Assembly: GCA_963930655.1 (NCBI GenBank)
Contig: OZ005607.1
Coordinates: 25,180,874-25,244,873, forward strand
Length of the DNA stretch: 64,000 nt
Source: Myrica gale
Lineage: Eukaryota; Streptophyta; Magnoliopsida; Fagales; Myricaceae
Direction of reading: 5' to 3'
Both the position numbers and the translations under genes were made by a program. Positions 48,783-60,028 of this stretch are shown in pieces (position 1 is the stretch's first letter; every line of letters begins with the position of its first letter). The notes beneath the pieces were generated by a model. It searched no databases. It had not been told where the DNA came from and saw nothing but the letters and a program-made list of their open reading frames with translations.

Positions 48783-48999
48783 GGCGGCTTTCGGTAATTA
48801 AATTTTTGACTCTCTAAAATTTTATTATTATAAAAAAATTTTTCCTCACCTTTTTACCTACTTCTCAATTTTTTTTCATTTTTTCATCATTTCTCTTAAA
48901 TATTTTCATTTTTTTTACAACTTTTTAACTCTCTTCACTTTTTCAACGATTTTTATATTCAAAATTTTAACTGCCTTAACATTTTCACTCAAAATCACC
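48783..48999. mobile_element. Tourist-like MITE, copy 7
   Basis: A 217-bp divergent copy. Ends are GGCGGCTTTCGG and CTCAAAATCACC, flanked by TTA at 48780-48782 and 49000-49002. Only 28 bp separate it from copy 8. Confidence 0.75.
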
Positions 49000-49027
49000 T
49001 TAGTCGCACAAGTGAATAATGGACTAA

Positions 49028-49207
49028 GGATGCGTTTGACAAAATTTTTTTTACACTTACGTAAAATTTTAACATAATAAAAAATTGCAATATAATCTCT
49101 CTCTATCAAATCATTACTTTTCACTATAATAAATATTAAAAATTAATTTTTCTCTCCACTTTTTTACCAAATTCAATACCTTAAAATTTTAACACTCAAA
49201 CACAACT
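49028..49207. mobile_element. Tourist-like MITE, copy 8
   Basis: A copy of about 180 bp starting GGATGCGTTTGAC after TAA (49025-49027) and ending CTCAAACACAACT before TTA. It carries the family body (AAAATTTTAACA, TATAATCTCTCTCT). The target duplication is imperfect. Confidence 0.75.
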
Positions 49208-49494
49208 TTAGGGTGTGCATTCATCCAAAAGGGAGTTACTTTGTGAAGGTAGATGTAACTGGTTGGGTGGCTCCCCCGGGTGGCTATAGTTTTTTTTTAA
49301 CAAAAGAAAATGAAAAACAAAAAAGATAACAAGAGAAAAGACTTCATCAGAGGGGAAAGGCACAAAGTACAAAGGGTGTCAGGTACATTTCTTCCAACAA
49401 ATATTCCAATGATGTCTAGTTTCGGTTCATCTTCCACGCTCATCTTTGTGCCTTTGTGGAACTTTTTTTTTTCCTAAGCAAATATCATCTTTTT

Positions 49495-49999
49495 TAGGGG
49501 TGAACAGAACCGGACCGCAGACCGGACCGGATCGGAAAACCGGACCGGATTTCCGGTCCGGTTATTTTTCTTAAAATGCGGTCCGGTCCGGTCCGGTCCG
49601 GTCCTCTTTTTTAATAAATACGGTCCGGACCGGACCGGACCGCATTTATTAAAAAAAAATATATATATATATATATTTTTATATTTTTAATATAAATTAT
49701 AAACATAAAACGTTTAATTTTTATCTAAACTAAAATTAACATTTTTATATACACTTCCCATTTGAAATTAACCTAAAAAAAATTTTGAAAAAATTTTAAA
49801 AAATTAAAAAAATTAAAAAAAATTAAAACCGGTCTGGACCACTTAAGTGGTCCGGACCGGACCGCATTTAGTGAAACCGGACCGGACCGGACCACTTATA
49901 AGTAGTCCGGTCCGGTCCTATAATATTTAAAGACCGCAATGCGGTCCGGACCGGAATGCGGTCCGGAAAACCGGACCGCATTCCGGTTGTGCAGCCCTA
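49495..49999. mobile_element. hAT-like MITE with 8-bp TSD, CCGGTCCGG-rich
   Basis: A 505-bp element. The left end TAGGGGTGAACAGAACCGG mirrors the right end CCGGTTGTGCAGCCCTA. The flanks ATCTTTTT (49487-49494) and ATCTTTTC (50000-50007) form an 8-bp target duplication with one changed base, as expected for hAT. Both sides are filled with GGTCCGG/CCGGACC motifs around an A/T-rich centre, so most of it can fold back. It has no coding capacity. The copy at 715-1062 belongs to the same family. Confidence 0.85.
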
Positions 50000-50007
50000 A
50001 TCTTTTC

Positions 50008-50437
50008 ATGTAATTGGGTGGAGCAGTTTTATACATATTACAATTAAGAAGAAGACGCCTTGAGCCTGAGAAGATGCCTTAGAGATTGCCATTTGGACGG
50101 CATTTGTTGACTCCAACTCCCAACTTTTTTCATAAACAATAGAACCCACAAGCCCGTAGGCCGTAGTAGGCCCAATGGTTTGCCATGGCCTTGCAAGTTG
50201 CACCCTCTAATATAAACATGGCAAATCTTCGTTGGTTTCTCTATTCGGCCCTTTTAAACAACAAGTAAGAGCAGAAAAAAAAATACAGGAACCTTCCTTA
50301 TATTAGGGCCATTAGGCATATTCCCAGGTGACATCCTGACCCTTTTCCTTTTTTCATAACCCCAAAACCCCTACCATTTGCTTTTTCAAAGATCACGAAT
50401 TCTCCATTACTTTTCCGTAGAAAAACCCGGAAAAAAT
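50008..50437 (+). promoter_or_regulatory. CcmE promoter and leader region
   Basis: The stretch between the hAT element and the CcmE start codon. GGCCCAAT near 50169 and TTAGGGCCATTAGGC near 50304 resemble the GGCCCA-type site II elements common upstream of plant mitochondrial-protein genes. A CCCAAAACCCCTA tract lies at 50361-50374. The promoter limits are inferred. Confidence 0.4.
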
Positions 50438-51172
50438 ATGGCGGCCCGGCTCTCCCTCCGCCTCAGATCCCACCTCCTTCGCACAACCACCACGACTACC
50501 ACCCTTATGCTATCCCCCGTTAAATCCTCACCGTCCATTCTCTCCAACGAGCTTTCCCTCTCCAGCTTCCGCTTTTTCTACACGGCCACCCGGCGCCACC
50601 CGAGTCGCCTCAAGACTGTGGACATCGGGGCTCGGGCAAGACAGCTCCAGACCCGGCGCCTCTGGACCTACGCCCTCACCTTCAGCTGCATCGCCGGCTT
50701 CGTAGTCATCGTCCTCAACAGCTTTCAAGACCAGCTCGTTTTCTACGTCACCCCCACCGACGCCCTCGAGAAGTACGCCGCGAATCCTTCGAAGACCAAG
50801 TTCCGATTGGGGGGCTTAGTCCTCGAGGGCAGTGTGGTCCATCCCGCCTCGTCACCCGAGATGGAGTTCGTGATCACGGACCTGGTCACAGACATTCTGG
50901 TCAAGTATCAGGGCTCCTTGCCGGACCTTTTCCGGGAGGGCCATTCGGTGGTGGTGGAAGGGTTCGTGAAGCCCTTTACGGAGGAGTCCAGGAAGGAGGT
51001 CTCGGCCAAGAGCGTCTCCGGGAAGGCGAGGAGCGGCGACTGTTATTTCTCCGCCACGGAGGTCTTGGCAAAGCACGACGAGAAGTATATGCCTCAGGAG
51101 GTGGCGGCACAGATTGAGAAGAACAAGAAGAAGATTGAGGAAGCGGGCCAGGAGGGATTGAAAGCGTCATAG
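50438..51172 (+). CDS. CCME: Cytochrome c-type biogenesis protein CcmE, mitochondrial
   Basis: This 244-residue protein is the haem chaperone of the CCM (system I) cytochrome c maturation pathway; it binds haem covalently on the intermembrane-space side and passes it to the haem lyase complex. Residues 1 to about 55 are rich in Arg, Ser and Thr with few acidic residues, as in a mitochondrial presequence. One membrane anchor is at about 75-93 (LWTYALTFSCIAGFVVIVL). The OB-fold domain follows (FRLGGLVLEGSV, VITDLVTDILVKYQG, LPDLFREGHSVVVEG). The haem-binding site is H213-D-E-K-Y217, the bacterial H-x3-Y motif. A charged Lys/Glu tail closes the protein. The coding region is one exon. The frame is open 60 bases further upstream but only from TTG, so I use the ATG at 50438. 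A polyadenylation-like AATGAA occurs near 51411. Confidence 0.93.
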   Translation: MAARLSLRLRSHLLRTTTTTTTLMLSPVKSSPSILSNELSLSSFRFFYTATRRHPSRLKTVDIGARARQLQTRRLWTYALTFSCIAGFVVIVLNSFQDQLVFYVTPTDALEKYAANPSKTKFRLGGLVLEGSVVHPASSPEMEFVITDLVTDILVKYQGSLPDLFREGHSVVVEGFVKPFTEESRKEVSAKSVSGKARSGDCYFSATEVLAKHDEKYMPQEVAAQIEKNKKKIEEAGQEGLKAS

Positions 51173-53896
51173 TAGGAGTAATGGGTATGATTCGATTTGG
51201 ACTTTTGATTATATTTGTCATTTTTGTGTTGGATATATAGGATGCAGTTGAAAAGGGTTCATTTTTCTGTAATTGGGTAGTGGGGGATTAGGGAAAACCA
51301 AATACTTCGAGGGAGAGATGGATAATTGAGGATTTTGAGAGTTCCATTTTGATTGTTGTAATGCCAAAAGGCCATTCATGATTATTTTACCGTTTTGTAT
51401 CTTATGAAGTAATGAATAATTTGAGTTAGGAATAATTGTTTTGTTCACAACAACTGGCAAACCTTGTTATGTAATCTTGTTTTTGGGGAACCTCAGTTAA
51501 TTTTTTTCTCCGGAAGTTGCCTGCAACCTATTGTTTTTGCTGTGACATGAGTAGTTCGTCCTTGGCCGGGGTGTTCGCCCAGTTGACATGAGTTAGTTCT
51601 CCCAACAGTGGTACTCTGTGTCTATGTCTATTACAAGCATGCGATACTGCAAGGCCAAGTATGATAGAACTGATTACAGAATGGTGCCATCTTAGTCCAT
51701 AATATAGGACTATAATAAAAGAATTCAATGTGATGAGAACCTCTATTAGGTAGTCTTGTGGCCATAAAAGCATTGTTTGTAGTGTATCTATTAACATGAT
51801 GCTTGGGTTATTCTTCTAGAGCGTCGACTAGAATAGTCAAGTCCTTGATGTGTTATTGATGCTCTGTTCGGTCTTTAGGGCAGTTGGACATGTTATACCA
51901 GTTGTGGAGAAAACATGTTAATTCCTATTTTCTTCATAATAATCCCTGTGGCTTCGTGTCCCCCCAATAATTGATCGCAATAAGTTAGTGAATGTACATC
52001 TTACTGTCCAACCACGACTGTGCTTGATTGATTGTTAGAAGTTTGCTCTTCTAATCTCCTAAAGCCGTTGTGATCTATGGCAAGCCGTTGTGAGTATCAT
52101 GTGACACTGTTAGAGCATTATCAGTTATTTATAAAGAAAACTGATCATAAAACTGAGTTAAGGTAGCACTGTTGAAATAGGGTGCTAATAACAATTCCTC
52201 ATCAAGGAATCAGAATATGCAGGGACATTTTTAAATGAATCCAACAAGAATAATCTCGACCAACCGGTTTAGGTAACCTTCAATTGGTTTGTTTGTTTAA
52301 CATATGCATGCTTGGACTATTACAAATGATTCAATTATTGCTTATGCTACCCGTTGTGTGTATTCTTTTGCTTTTACTCACACGGGTTGACTGAATTCTT
52401 CAAAGTATTTGAAGTATTGTCTTGGGAATTCATGTTTCAAAATCAAAGACATACCCTGTTTTACTCTATACCTTCTGTAAATTCCAAAATATATTAAAAA
52501 AGAGAGAGAGTAAGTTCTTACATAAAAAGCTTCATTGTGATAAGCCTTTAAAACATCAGGCAGGTTGATTACTTCCATATGATTATGCACACTATCACAT
52601 GTAAGATGCGGTGTAAATTTTGCACCTGTTTTAGTTGCTTTGTCAATGATTGTTTTGTCAGTTGGTCTGAATAACCTTCACTAGAGGGTTTATCACTAAA
52701 TCAAGTCTCCTTAACATGTTTTGTTAACACTCTGTTGCTTTTACATTTGTAGATTGTCAAAACTATGCATAATGTTTACATGATTCACGGCTAAGTACTA
52801 TTATTTGTAGAAAAAAACAAGGGTGGTGAATGTTTTCTTTTCTTTTGGGTTGTTTATTGTCATATTTTCTTAATAGTTTAAAGCTTTTGTAAATTTGAAA
52901 TATGAGTAACTTGCAAGAAAAGTAGAAGAGTAGTGTCCAAGTAAATTCCAAATTTAGTTCCAATCCATTCAAATACATATATGAACATTCAGACAGGATT
53001 AGAAAAAGGAAATTAATTAGTAAACTATTTTCCTAGTGCTTTAGTTGTCATCTCATGAATCTTGGATGGAGTTGAAATGGGATTCCTTAGATTATTTTTC
53101 TAATTTTTTTTCATATGCAAAAAATATAGGGTATGGTCCTTCTGTTAGTCTGTCGTCACCATCTTCGTTAAACTTATGCTTATTAAAAATCATTGGTTAT
53201 TTTTAACGAAGAATTAAACTCTACTAAACACTAACAACATTTTTCCTTGGAACCCAAGCAAAGATGATTGGATAATGTTAGTGGGAAATGGTACAAAGGA
53301 AACATGCCCAAGAACGAGCGAGCAAGGCATATGATAAGCATTTTTATGTGCCAAATCTTGTATAATTATTTTTGTTTGATTTTTATCTTACCATTATACA
53401 AGAGAAGAAGTCATGTCATGTGCTTTGACTTGTAGGGATAATAAGCGTGATGATTTTTGAGGAGCATTATCTACTACAAAAACTAAATTAATCAATTTGA
53501 TGGTAGAGTGCAAATCATCAAACTACTGCAATTGATGTAGCATAATGCAGAGTTGAGACAGGCTCATCAAACTCGTAATTTTTGAAAATTAAAGGGATAA
53601 ATATACGTTTCACCTTAAACGACAAGTGTGTTTGATATTTTGCATTTTTATTTTTATTTTTTATCTTTAAAATTACAATTTTATCCTCATAATTTTTTTT
53701 AAAAATATTTATTTCGAGCTTACAAAAATTATTTTCTTTTTAAACTAACAAAAAAATTTAATGGACAGAGTAAAGTATTTGAAATTAATAATTGATAGGT
53801 ATAAAATGACAAACATAATAAATGTGGTGTAAAGTAAAAAAAAATCATATAATTAAAAGGCCAAAAGTGTATTTATTTTAAAATTAAATATTTTTA
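51173..53896. other. CcmE 3' UTR and intergenic spacer
   Basis: About 51173-51440 is the likely CcmE 3' untranslated region. The remaining 2.4 kb is AT-rich with no recognised exon. The palindrome-like CGTTAAA/TTTAACG near 53168-53205 and a GGTCCTTCTGTTAGTCTGTCGTC phrase at about 53137 resemble the termini of the foldback at 53897-54370, so a worn relative may lie here. Confidence 0.4.
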
Positions 53897-54370
53897 GGAA
53901 TTTGACAACTTAGTCTCTGGGTTTATACCCCTTTGGCAAATGGGTCCTTAGATTTCAAATTTCAAAATTTTAGTCCTTGGGTTTTCGTTGTTTGACAAAA
54001 TGGTCCTTCCGTTAGTCTGTCGTCCATATGTTTAACGGATTTGAAGCGGTCGACCAATACACGTCAGCAATTTGTACCGGTTGTTCGCTATATGAAGCGG
54101 TCGACCGCAATATGAAGCAGTCGTTCGCTTCATGTAGCGGTCGACCGCTTCATTGTAGAGGTCGACAGCTTCATATAGCGGACGACTGCTCACTTTTTAC
54201 ACATGTATCCGGTCGACCGCTTCAAATCCGTTAAGCATATGGACGACAAACTAACGGAAGGACCATTTTGTCAAACAAGAAAAACCCAAGGACTAACATT
54301 TTGAAATTTGAAATCCAATGACCCATTTGCCAAAGGGGTATAAACCCAGGGACTAAGTTGCCAAATTCCC
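53897..54370. mobile_element. Mutator-like foldback MITE with 10-bp TSD
   Basis: A 474-bp element with inverted repeats of about 160 bp (left GGAATTTGACAACTTAGTC, right its complement). A perfect 10-bp flank AATATTTTTA lies at 53887-53896 and 54371-54380. The loop carries repeated palindromic GCGGTCGACCGC-like motifs (about 54046-54225). The 68-residue frame inside only translates these repeats. Long inverted repeats with a 9-10-bp duplication point to Mutator. Confidence 0.85.
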
Positions 54371-54380
54371 AATATTTTTA

Positions 54381-54804
54381 AAAGGGAAAGACTCCTATAG
54401 TTGAAATTGAAGGTGAAAAGTATATTTATCTTAAAATAAAATATTTTTAAAAAGAGATAGTAATAGTATATTAAAAAAAAGAAGGGGAACCACGCACTCT
54501 TAACGGTAAGTGGAGGGGAAAGACTTCTGTCTATTGCAAACTAGCCGTAACATCTCAACGGTAAATTCTCAAATTTCTATTTTTTTTTTTGTCAATTCCA
54601 CACTTTTAGATTTAGGAAATAAACCAAACATATACACCAAGTATATGTGAGACTTAATGTGATGTTTGGTGCAATCAAAATATTCACCTTCAAAAGATTT
54701 TTTTTAAAAGTAAAATTTTATATAACTATAGTACTAAACAACAAAATCTCTCAATTTTGAGACAAGTTCCAAGCATTTTAATATTCTTCGCCAAGTGGAG
54801 AACC
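54381..54804. other. Intergenic, no gene seen
   Basis: AT-rich spacer between the foldback MITE and the NEK relic. Confidence 0.4.
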
Positions 54805-56390
54805 ATTTGCATCCTATTTTGCTAGGCTCCGCTGAACATTCATCAGGGTCTAAGTCAACCATATTGCTGTTTCTCTTGATGACACAGCTTCTTCACCGAA
54901 AGGTCTTAACACGCCAGCGAGTTCCTCAAACCTTTGTTGTTTAAGTAGATCTGAACAAATCTCTAGTAGTGACTCTAGATCTTCAGCTCTTTGCCTGCTT
55001 TGAGGACCCCACTCATTCCTTGTTTCATCATCATGAGTGGAAGTCAGCGAACACATCAATGATATATAACCAGAAGCTCCATTTGAACCGTGAAGATCTT
55101 CTTTTCCTGTTTGTTTATAAGAGATTAGGCTATCTTCTATTGTTTTGAATTCATCTTCACCTGTAAATGCAACTTTACTTGATAATAATGTGTTTTCTGT
55201 GGAAGCATTTTTCAGATATGAATTTGGCCTCCTTGTAGTACATGAACAGCATCTTGGCACCGCATCATGCATGCAATTTTTATTTTTCTTTGACTCTGAT
55301 TTCAACACAGCTGGCACAATTTGAATTGCAAGTTGTCATTACATTATGACCATTCTCATTAACACTGGTAACCTTTTTGTCCGGTTCTCTGGCAACAGGC
55401 AGTTTCTCTTGCATCATCAGGGAGTGCTTACAGGCAGACCCTTTTTTTGAATATTCATTATAATAGGTTGAGATATCCATTGATGCAGCTTGTGAGTTGG
55501 TATTTCCTAAACGTTCGGCAGAATTCGAGATAACTCTTAAACCCTTACCTGCTTTAGATGATTGCTCAGAACAGCAAGTAGTATCAACCATATTTGTCTC
55601 AGCTTTAATGTCATCGAAATTGGTGGTGTCGCCTTTGGTTGCTGGTTTATTAATGAATCCATGTGCTTTTCCTACTTGAACACTTCCCAACCCCAGTGAC
55701 GACTTTCGCTTTCCACCTCTGATGTCTTTTCCACCAAGGAACTTGTTGCACAGTTGGGATTCCTTGGTCTAGTTTTACTGCGGGGATCAGACTTTACTGG
55801 TAGGAATATATTAGGACATATATATATTGTGGCATTCATCTAGGTATATATGGTTGTAAATGAGGATGTCTCAACAGCTGTGCAGCCTAAAATACAGTTA
55901 TGTTGAAGTTTCAGTACATAGAATTGCTTTTGTAAAGATAAGAAAGGGCGATTTGAACTCACTGATGGTCTGTGGTCTGGGTTCTTTCTTAGCATGCTCT
56001 TGATTAATTGTTTCCTGCATTCCAAATTCATCCTAGCTTAGTTGCAAAAATCTTGTATATGTAGTCTGCTGTACTTTGTCTCATATACATCAAGTGCTTA
56101 CAGAAGATTCATGACATTCACTTACAACGTAGAGGAATACACAATAGGGGATATGGTTGATCGGTCTATTTTGTGAACGAGTCTAGCCATATCCTGTTTC
56201 ATCAAGTTGTAAATAATACGATTTACTAGTTAGTAATAAATTGGAATATATTTGCAGAAAGAAAAATAAGCTGAAATATGTAGTTCCATATTAACTCCAA
56301 ACCATAAAATTTGGCAGTAATAGGTCAACCGGACACTGAGCCTTGAATGCTGGCTGGTGTGCCGCTATTTCAAACATACAGCAACCTGTT
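54805..56390 (-). pseudogene. Truncated NIMA-related kinase (NEK) pseudogene
   Basis: The minus strand keeps the 3' part of a plant NEK Ser/Thr kinase gene, with its introns. At 56386-56334 GCCMFEIAAHQPAFKA is kinase subdomain X. At 56196-56153 DMARLVHKIDRSTISP and IVYSSTL follow. At about 56012-55969 comes KQLIKSMLRKNPDHRPS, and at about 55885-55840 AAQLLRHPHLQPY. The variable C-terminal tail then spans two frames (55690-55280 and 55317-54850). It closes with the conserved end ESLLEICSDLLKQQRFEELA, then GVLRPFGEEAVSSRETAIWLT and a stop in place of the usual Lys. Breaks seen: no N-lobe or catalytic loop upstream, two residues missing in the IDRSTISP-IVYS segment, stops after QPYIPR, at least two frame changes in the tail, and the early stop. 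Retained introns mean it is not a processed copy. Confidence 0.85.
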
Positions 56391-57115
56391 CATTAACACA
56401 TGTTATCAATACAGACCAATTGAAGTTGGCAAGTTGTTTCGCTTGCATTTGCCTTTTCAGCCTGCTTATGTCGCTCCAGTTTTCTATGTGCAGCTTGAAC
56501 TGCTTCTTCTGTTGTTCAGCAGATGGCTCGAGCGTCTTCATTACTCTTGGCCACTAATAATAAGAACCATGAATGAAACTGCTCCTGCTCTTTCCTGATG
56601 CTTCTCCCTTAAGAAACAGTAATCATTGCAAGAAGATCTCTTTCTTCCTTTTTACTTCATCTGTGGCAGGCTAACAAAAATTAAGAGAGAACGAGGATGT
56701 TCCTTCTTCACCGAATTGGAGGTTTTGTTTGAGACTTGTTTCACCCATTCTGGTCTGCGTTGTTCAACTCTTTACAAGACAGTAACATAGTCTCTCATGA
56801 AATTTTGATAAATCGCAAGTTCCGAACAAAGACGGATAAAAAAGAGAACAATTTTGTGGAGCTTCACTAATTTTCTATCGAAGAACAAAAAAAAGAACTC
56901 TTCGATTTGTTACTATGCAACCGGTTTGTTTACCGTTGCGGCAAAAGTAACTTATAGCGATCGACCGCATTTTATTCCATTAAAAATTAACGGAGATTTG
57001 ACTGAAAGACCAGATCGTCACAACTATATATTCTCAGTAACCATATTGTCAAAAAATGAAACTTAGTGAATAAATTGTCAGCGTGTTATAACCCTAGTGA
57101 CTAAATTTTCAATTT
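56391..57115. other. Upstream of NEK relic; unexplained coiled-coil-like frame and MITE debris
   Basis: On the minus strand near 56545-56420 one frame reads EEAVQAAHRKLERHKQAEKA, with a stop just before it, which looks coiled-coil-like but has no known family. From about 56940 to 57115 there are CGATCGACCGC and a worn version of the foldback-MITE end seen at 54370. No kinase N-lobe was found. Confidence 0.3.
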
Positions 57116-58585
57116 CCCTTTATGTTTAGACAAAATACAAATTTTCACATACTAATTACTATAAGTTTCTCACTTTGCACTATAAACTACCACATTTGTG
57201 ACCATTCCTAAAACATTTTACTCTTTATTTTTTTTCCGTCAAATTGTAGAACACGTGGTAGGCTAATGACGAATATGATTGCATAATCAACATTTTACAT
57301 AAAAAATAGACGGAAAGTGAAATGTATAAGATAAAGATATTTTTGTGGGTAGAATATTTCAAACATGTTAGTTCATATGTGAAAAATGTATTTCTCCTTT
57401 TTTTATGGCAGGTAATCAAACTGAAGTATATTAAGCCAAAGAAAGACACGTGAGATCTACTCATGAATCAAATAATTTACTTTGGATCAAAACATTTGAA
57501 TCCAATCAACCCATAGAAAGAAAACTACATAATTAAATTAACCAACAAGGATGTCCTAGTTCCTGCAAGAAACATCCTAGCCACAGAAAAGGGAAATAAA
57601 TATGGTGAGACATATCACATATGTATCCTCCATTCATAAAGGGTATTAAATGGCAGTCTGACAGAGACGCACGCCCTCCTGATTCTGCTTAGCTCCTATG
57701 TTCTCTTCAGAAACCTATTTATGTTTCCTTCTTTTTTTTCTGCCACTTAAATGGGGAGAGAACAGAGTACTTATGGCAGCCACAATTTATTGCTGACCAC
57801 ATGTATATTACAGTACTATATTCAACTACCACAACAAAGTACAGACATATCAAAATAACACAACAAGTCTAAAAGCATGAGAGCCACATTTTTTTTCCAT
57901 GGTAAAATATATCCACATCAAAGTGGGGTCTAGCAAAGGAAATACTCGGAGGAACAACTTAAAGAAGTAGAGACAAATTTCACGGTATTCCTAACATAGC
58001 AATCTTTATCAATTTGCTGCTCGAATTGAATGCTCAATTTGAAGAGACATAAATACAACATATAGGTCCTACAATAAGATTCACACAATCGGTAATATAG
58101 ACAATATTAAATATTGTAGGACTTATAAGTCATATGTTATGTCAATCTCTTTCCGCATTGGACCATCCAATCCGGGAAATTAATTAGAAAAAATCATGAT
58201 CCCAATTGTGTTGGGATAACAAACTTCCATTCCCTTCGTGATATTTCTAAAGGACAAGAAGCATGTGGGATCAGATCTATATGTTGAAGTAAAGCTAAAC
58301 AAAACATTTCTTGTTTTCCCACAACCTTTTGCTCAACTACAATTACCACGTGATGTCTTTTCATACTGCTTTGGTCCCAGGTGTAGAACGGAGTTATGCT
58401 TCTTTATATTTTTGGTGTACAGAAAAAGGGCCTTGGGCCAGGCAGCCAACGTTTTGTAAACTCAATAAATCTTAATAAAGTAAAGATTCATAACATTTCT
58501 GGAATACTCTCCAAAATTTTGGCAAACAAACATATTCTAAGTTTGATAAGTTTTCTTCGGCTTCTAAGTTTGATAAGTTTTCTTC
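57116..58585. other. Intergenic, no gene seen
   Basis: AT-rich spacer. At about 58536-58585 a 27-bp block (TTCTAAGTTTGATAAGTTTT...) is duplicated in tandem right beside MITE copy 9. Confidence 0.4.
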
Positions 58586-58780
58586 GGCTGCGTTTGCAAA
58601 GCTAATTTTCCCCAAAATTTTATCTCTCTCCTAATAAAATACTTCAATATAATCTCTCTCTCCCATAAAAAAATATAAAAAATTACAAAAACTATAAAAA
58701 ATTACTTCTCTTCACCTTTTCACTAAACCCAATACCAACACATATTCCTATACCAAAAATATTACAACACAAACACAACC
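58586..58780. mobile_element. Tourist-like MITE, copy 9
   Basis: A 195-bp element with ends GGCTGCGTTTGCAAA and CAAACACAACC, flanked by TTC at 58583-58585 and 58781-58783. Its body is almost the same as copy 6. The 3-bp duplication is perfect although it is TTC, not the usual TWA. Confidence 0.8.
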
Positions 58781-58783
58781 TTC

Positions 58784-59642
58784 GTCGAGTACCGGACTGG
58801 AAATATTGGGCCTTATGAGTTGGACATTTTGAGCTGGGCCGATGTGAACCTTTTAACAAAATACATCCAACAAATTGGGTGGACTTGAATTAGGTATCAT
58901 CAAAATATATCCGAGTTAGTTTCAGTTCCACACCTGGTATTCCAAAAAGTAATTGGACATAGCATTTTGAGTTTTACACAAAAAAAAATTATATGGATTT
59001 TGAACCATAGGCCCTCTAAGTAGATCTTATGATTGATATGTTTGATAAATAATCCACGTGACATAATTTTTGCCTGTTTAGAATTTATTAGATGGTGTCC
59101 GTCGATAAATTTTAGTATTTCGAAAACTCAATGTAACGGGCTTCGTAATTCAAGCTTCCAAAGTGAGATTGATCACATAATTCAGGACGCAAAGTAAATT
59201 TTTTTTTTCCTAATTCAAAATTGAGGAAGAAATATGAAGATTATCTATAGAAGTAGAAAAACTAAACTTAATTTACTAGAGCCTAGTATGGAATAAAAAA
59301 TCACTGACATTATTATCATTTATTAAAAAATAATGTTGACCTATTAAAGAACAAATTTAAATGGTACTCAATTATGCAGATTAGCTGTGTGGTTTACATA
59401 TTAGTCTATGATTATGATTCATGCCCTTTATGTTCAAATCTTTACAAGAAATCAAAATTATATTGGGTGGATTAAAATTTCAGATTTATACATATAAAAA
59501 AACTACTACATTTTTGCCGTTCTTTAAGGCTTTGCTTAATTCCTTTAGAGGTGAATTGCGATACTCTCTTCGAAGATCTCTAGTATTCAAGGGGCTGCTG
59601 GGCCTCTAATATTTCTACCACTATTCTGCTGTCATGCAAATA
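58784..59642. other. Intergenic, no gene seen
   Basis: AT-rich spacer with no recognised exon, RNA or element end. Confidence 0.4.
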
Positions 59643-59651
59643 TATTATTTA

Positions 59652-60019
59652 TGGGAAAATACATTTTTCACCTATAAATAATTATAGATTTTGCATTTTG
59701 CACTCAAAACTACCAATTTTGATACTTTGCACCTCTAACTACCAAATTTTGACACTTTGCACCATTTTTCAAATTTTGAGACTAAACGACGATAATGCCC
59801 TTGACCCATTTTGTATATAGTAAAGATATTACTGTCAATTTATTAATTTCTCAAGAGTATTATTGTCAAATAGAGGGTGCAAAGTGTTTAATATTAGTAG
59901 GTGAAGGGTATAATGTGTCAAAATTGGTAGTTTATGGTGCAAAATGTATAACATTGGTAGTTTGAGGGTGCAATGTGTCACTACCCCAGTAGTTTGTGGG
60001 TGAAAAATGTATTTTTTCC
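59652..60019. mobile_element. Mutator-like foldback MITE with 9-bp TSD
   Basis: A 368-bp element whose left arm (GGGAAAATACATTTTTCACC, CACTTTGCACC motifs) is inverted in the right arm (GGTGCAAAGTG, GGTGAAAAATGTATTTTTTCC). The flanks TATTATTTA (59643-59651) and TATTACTTA (60020-60028) form a 9-bp duplication with one change. It has no coding capacity. Confidence 0.82.
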
Positions 60020-60028
60020 TATTACTTA

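Noticed and set aside
50378-50437. 20-residue N-terminal extension of CcmE
   Set aside because: The frame opens with TTG; the first ATG at 50438 gives a presequence-like start.
54028-54234. 68-residue frame at 54028-54234
   Set aside because: It lies wholly within the foldback MITE and translates its repeated motif.
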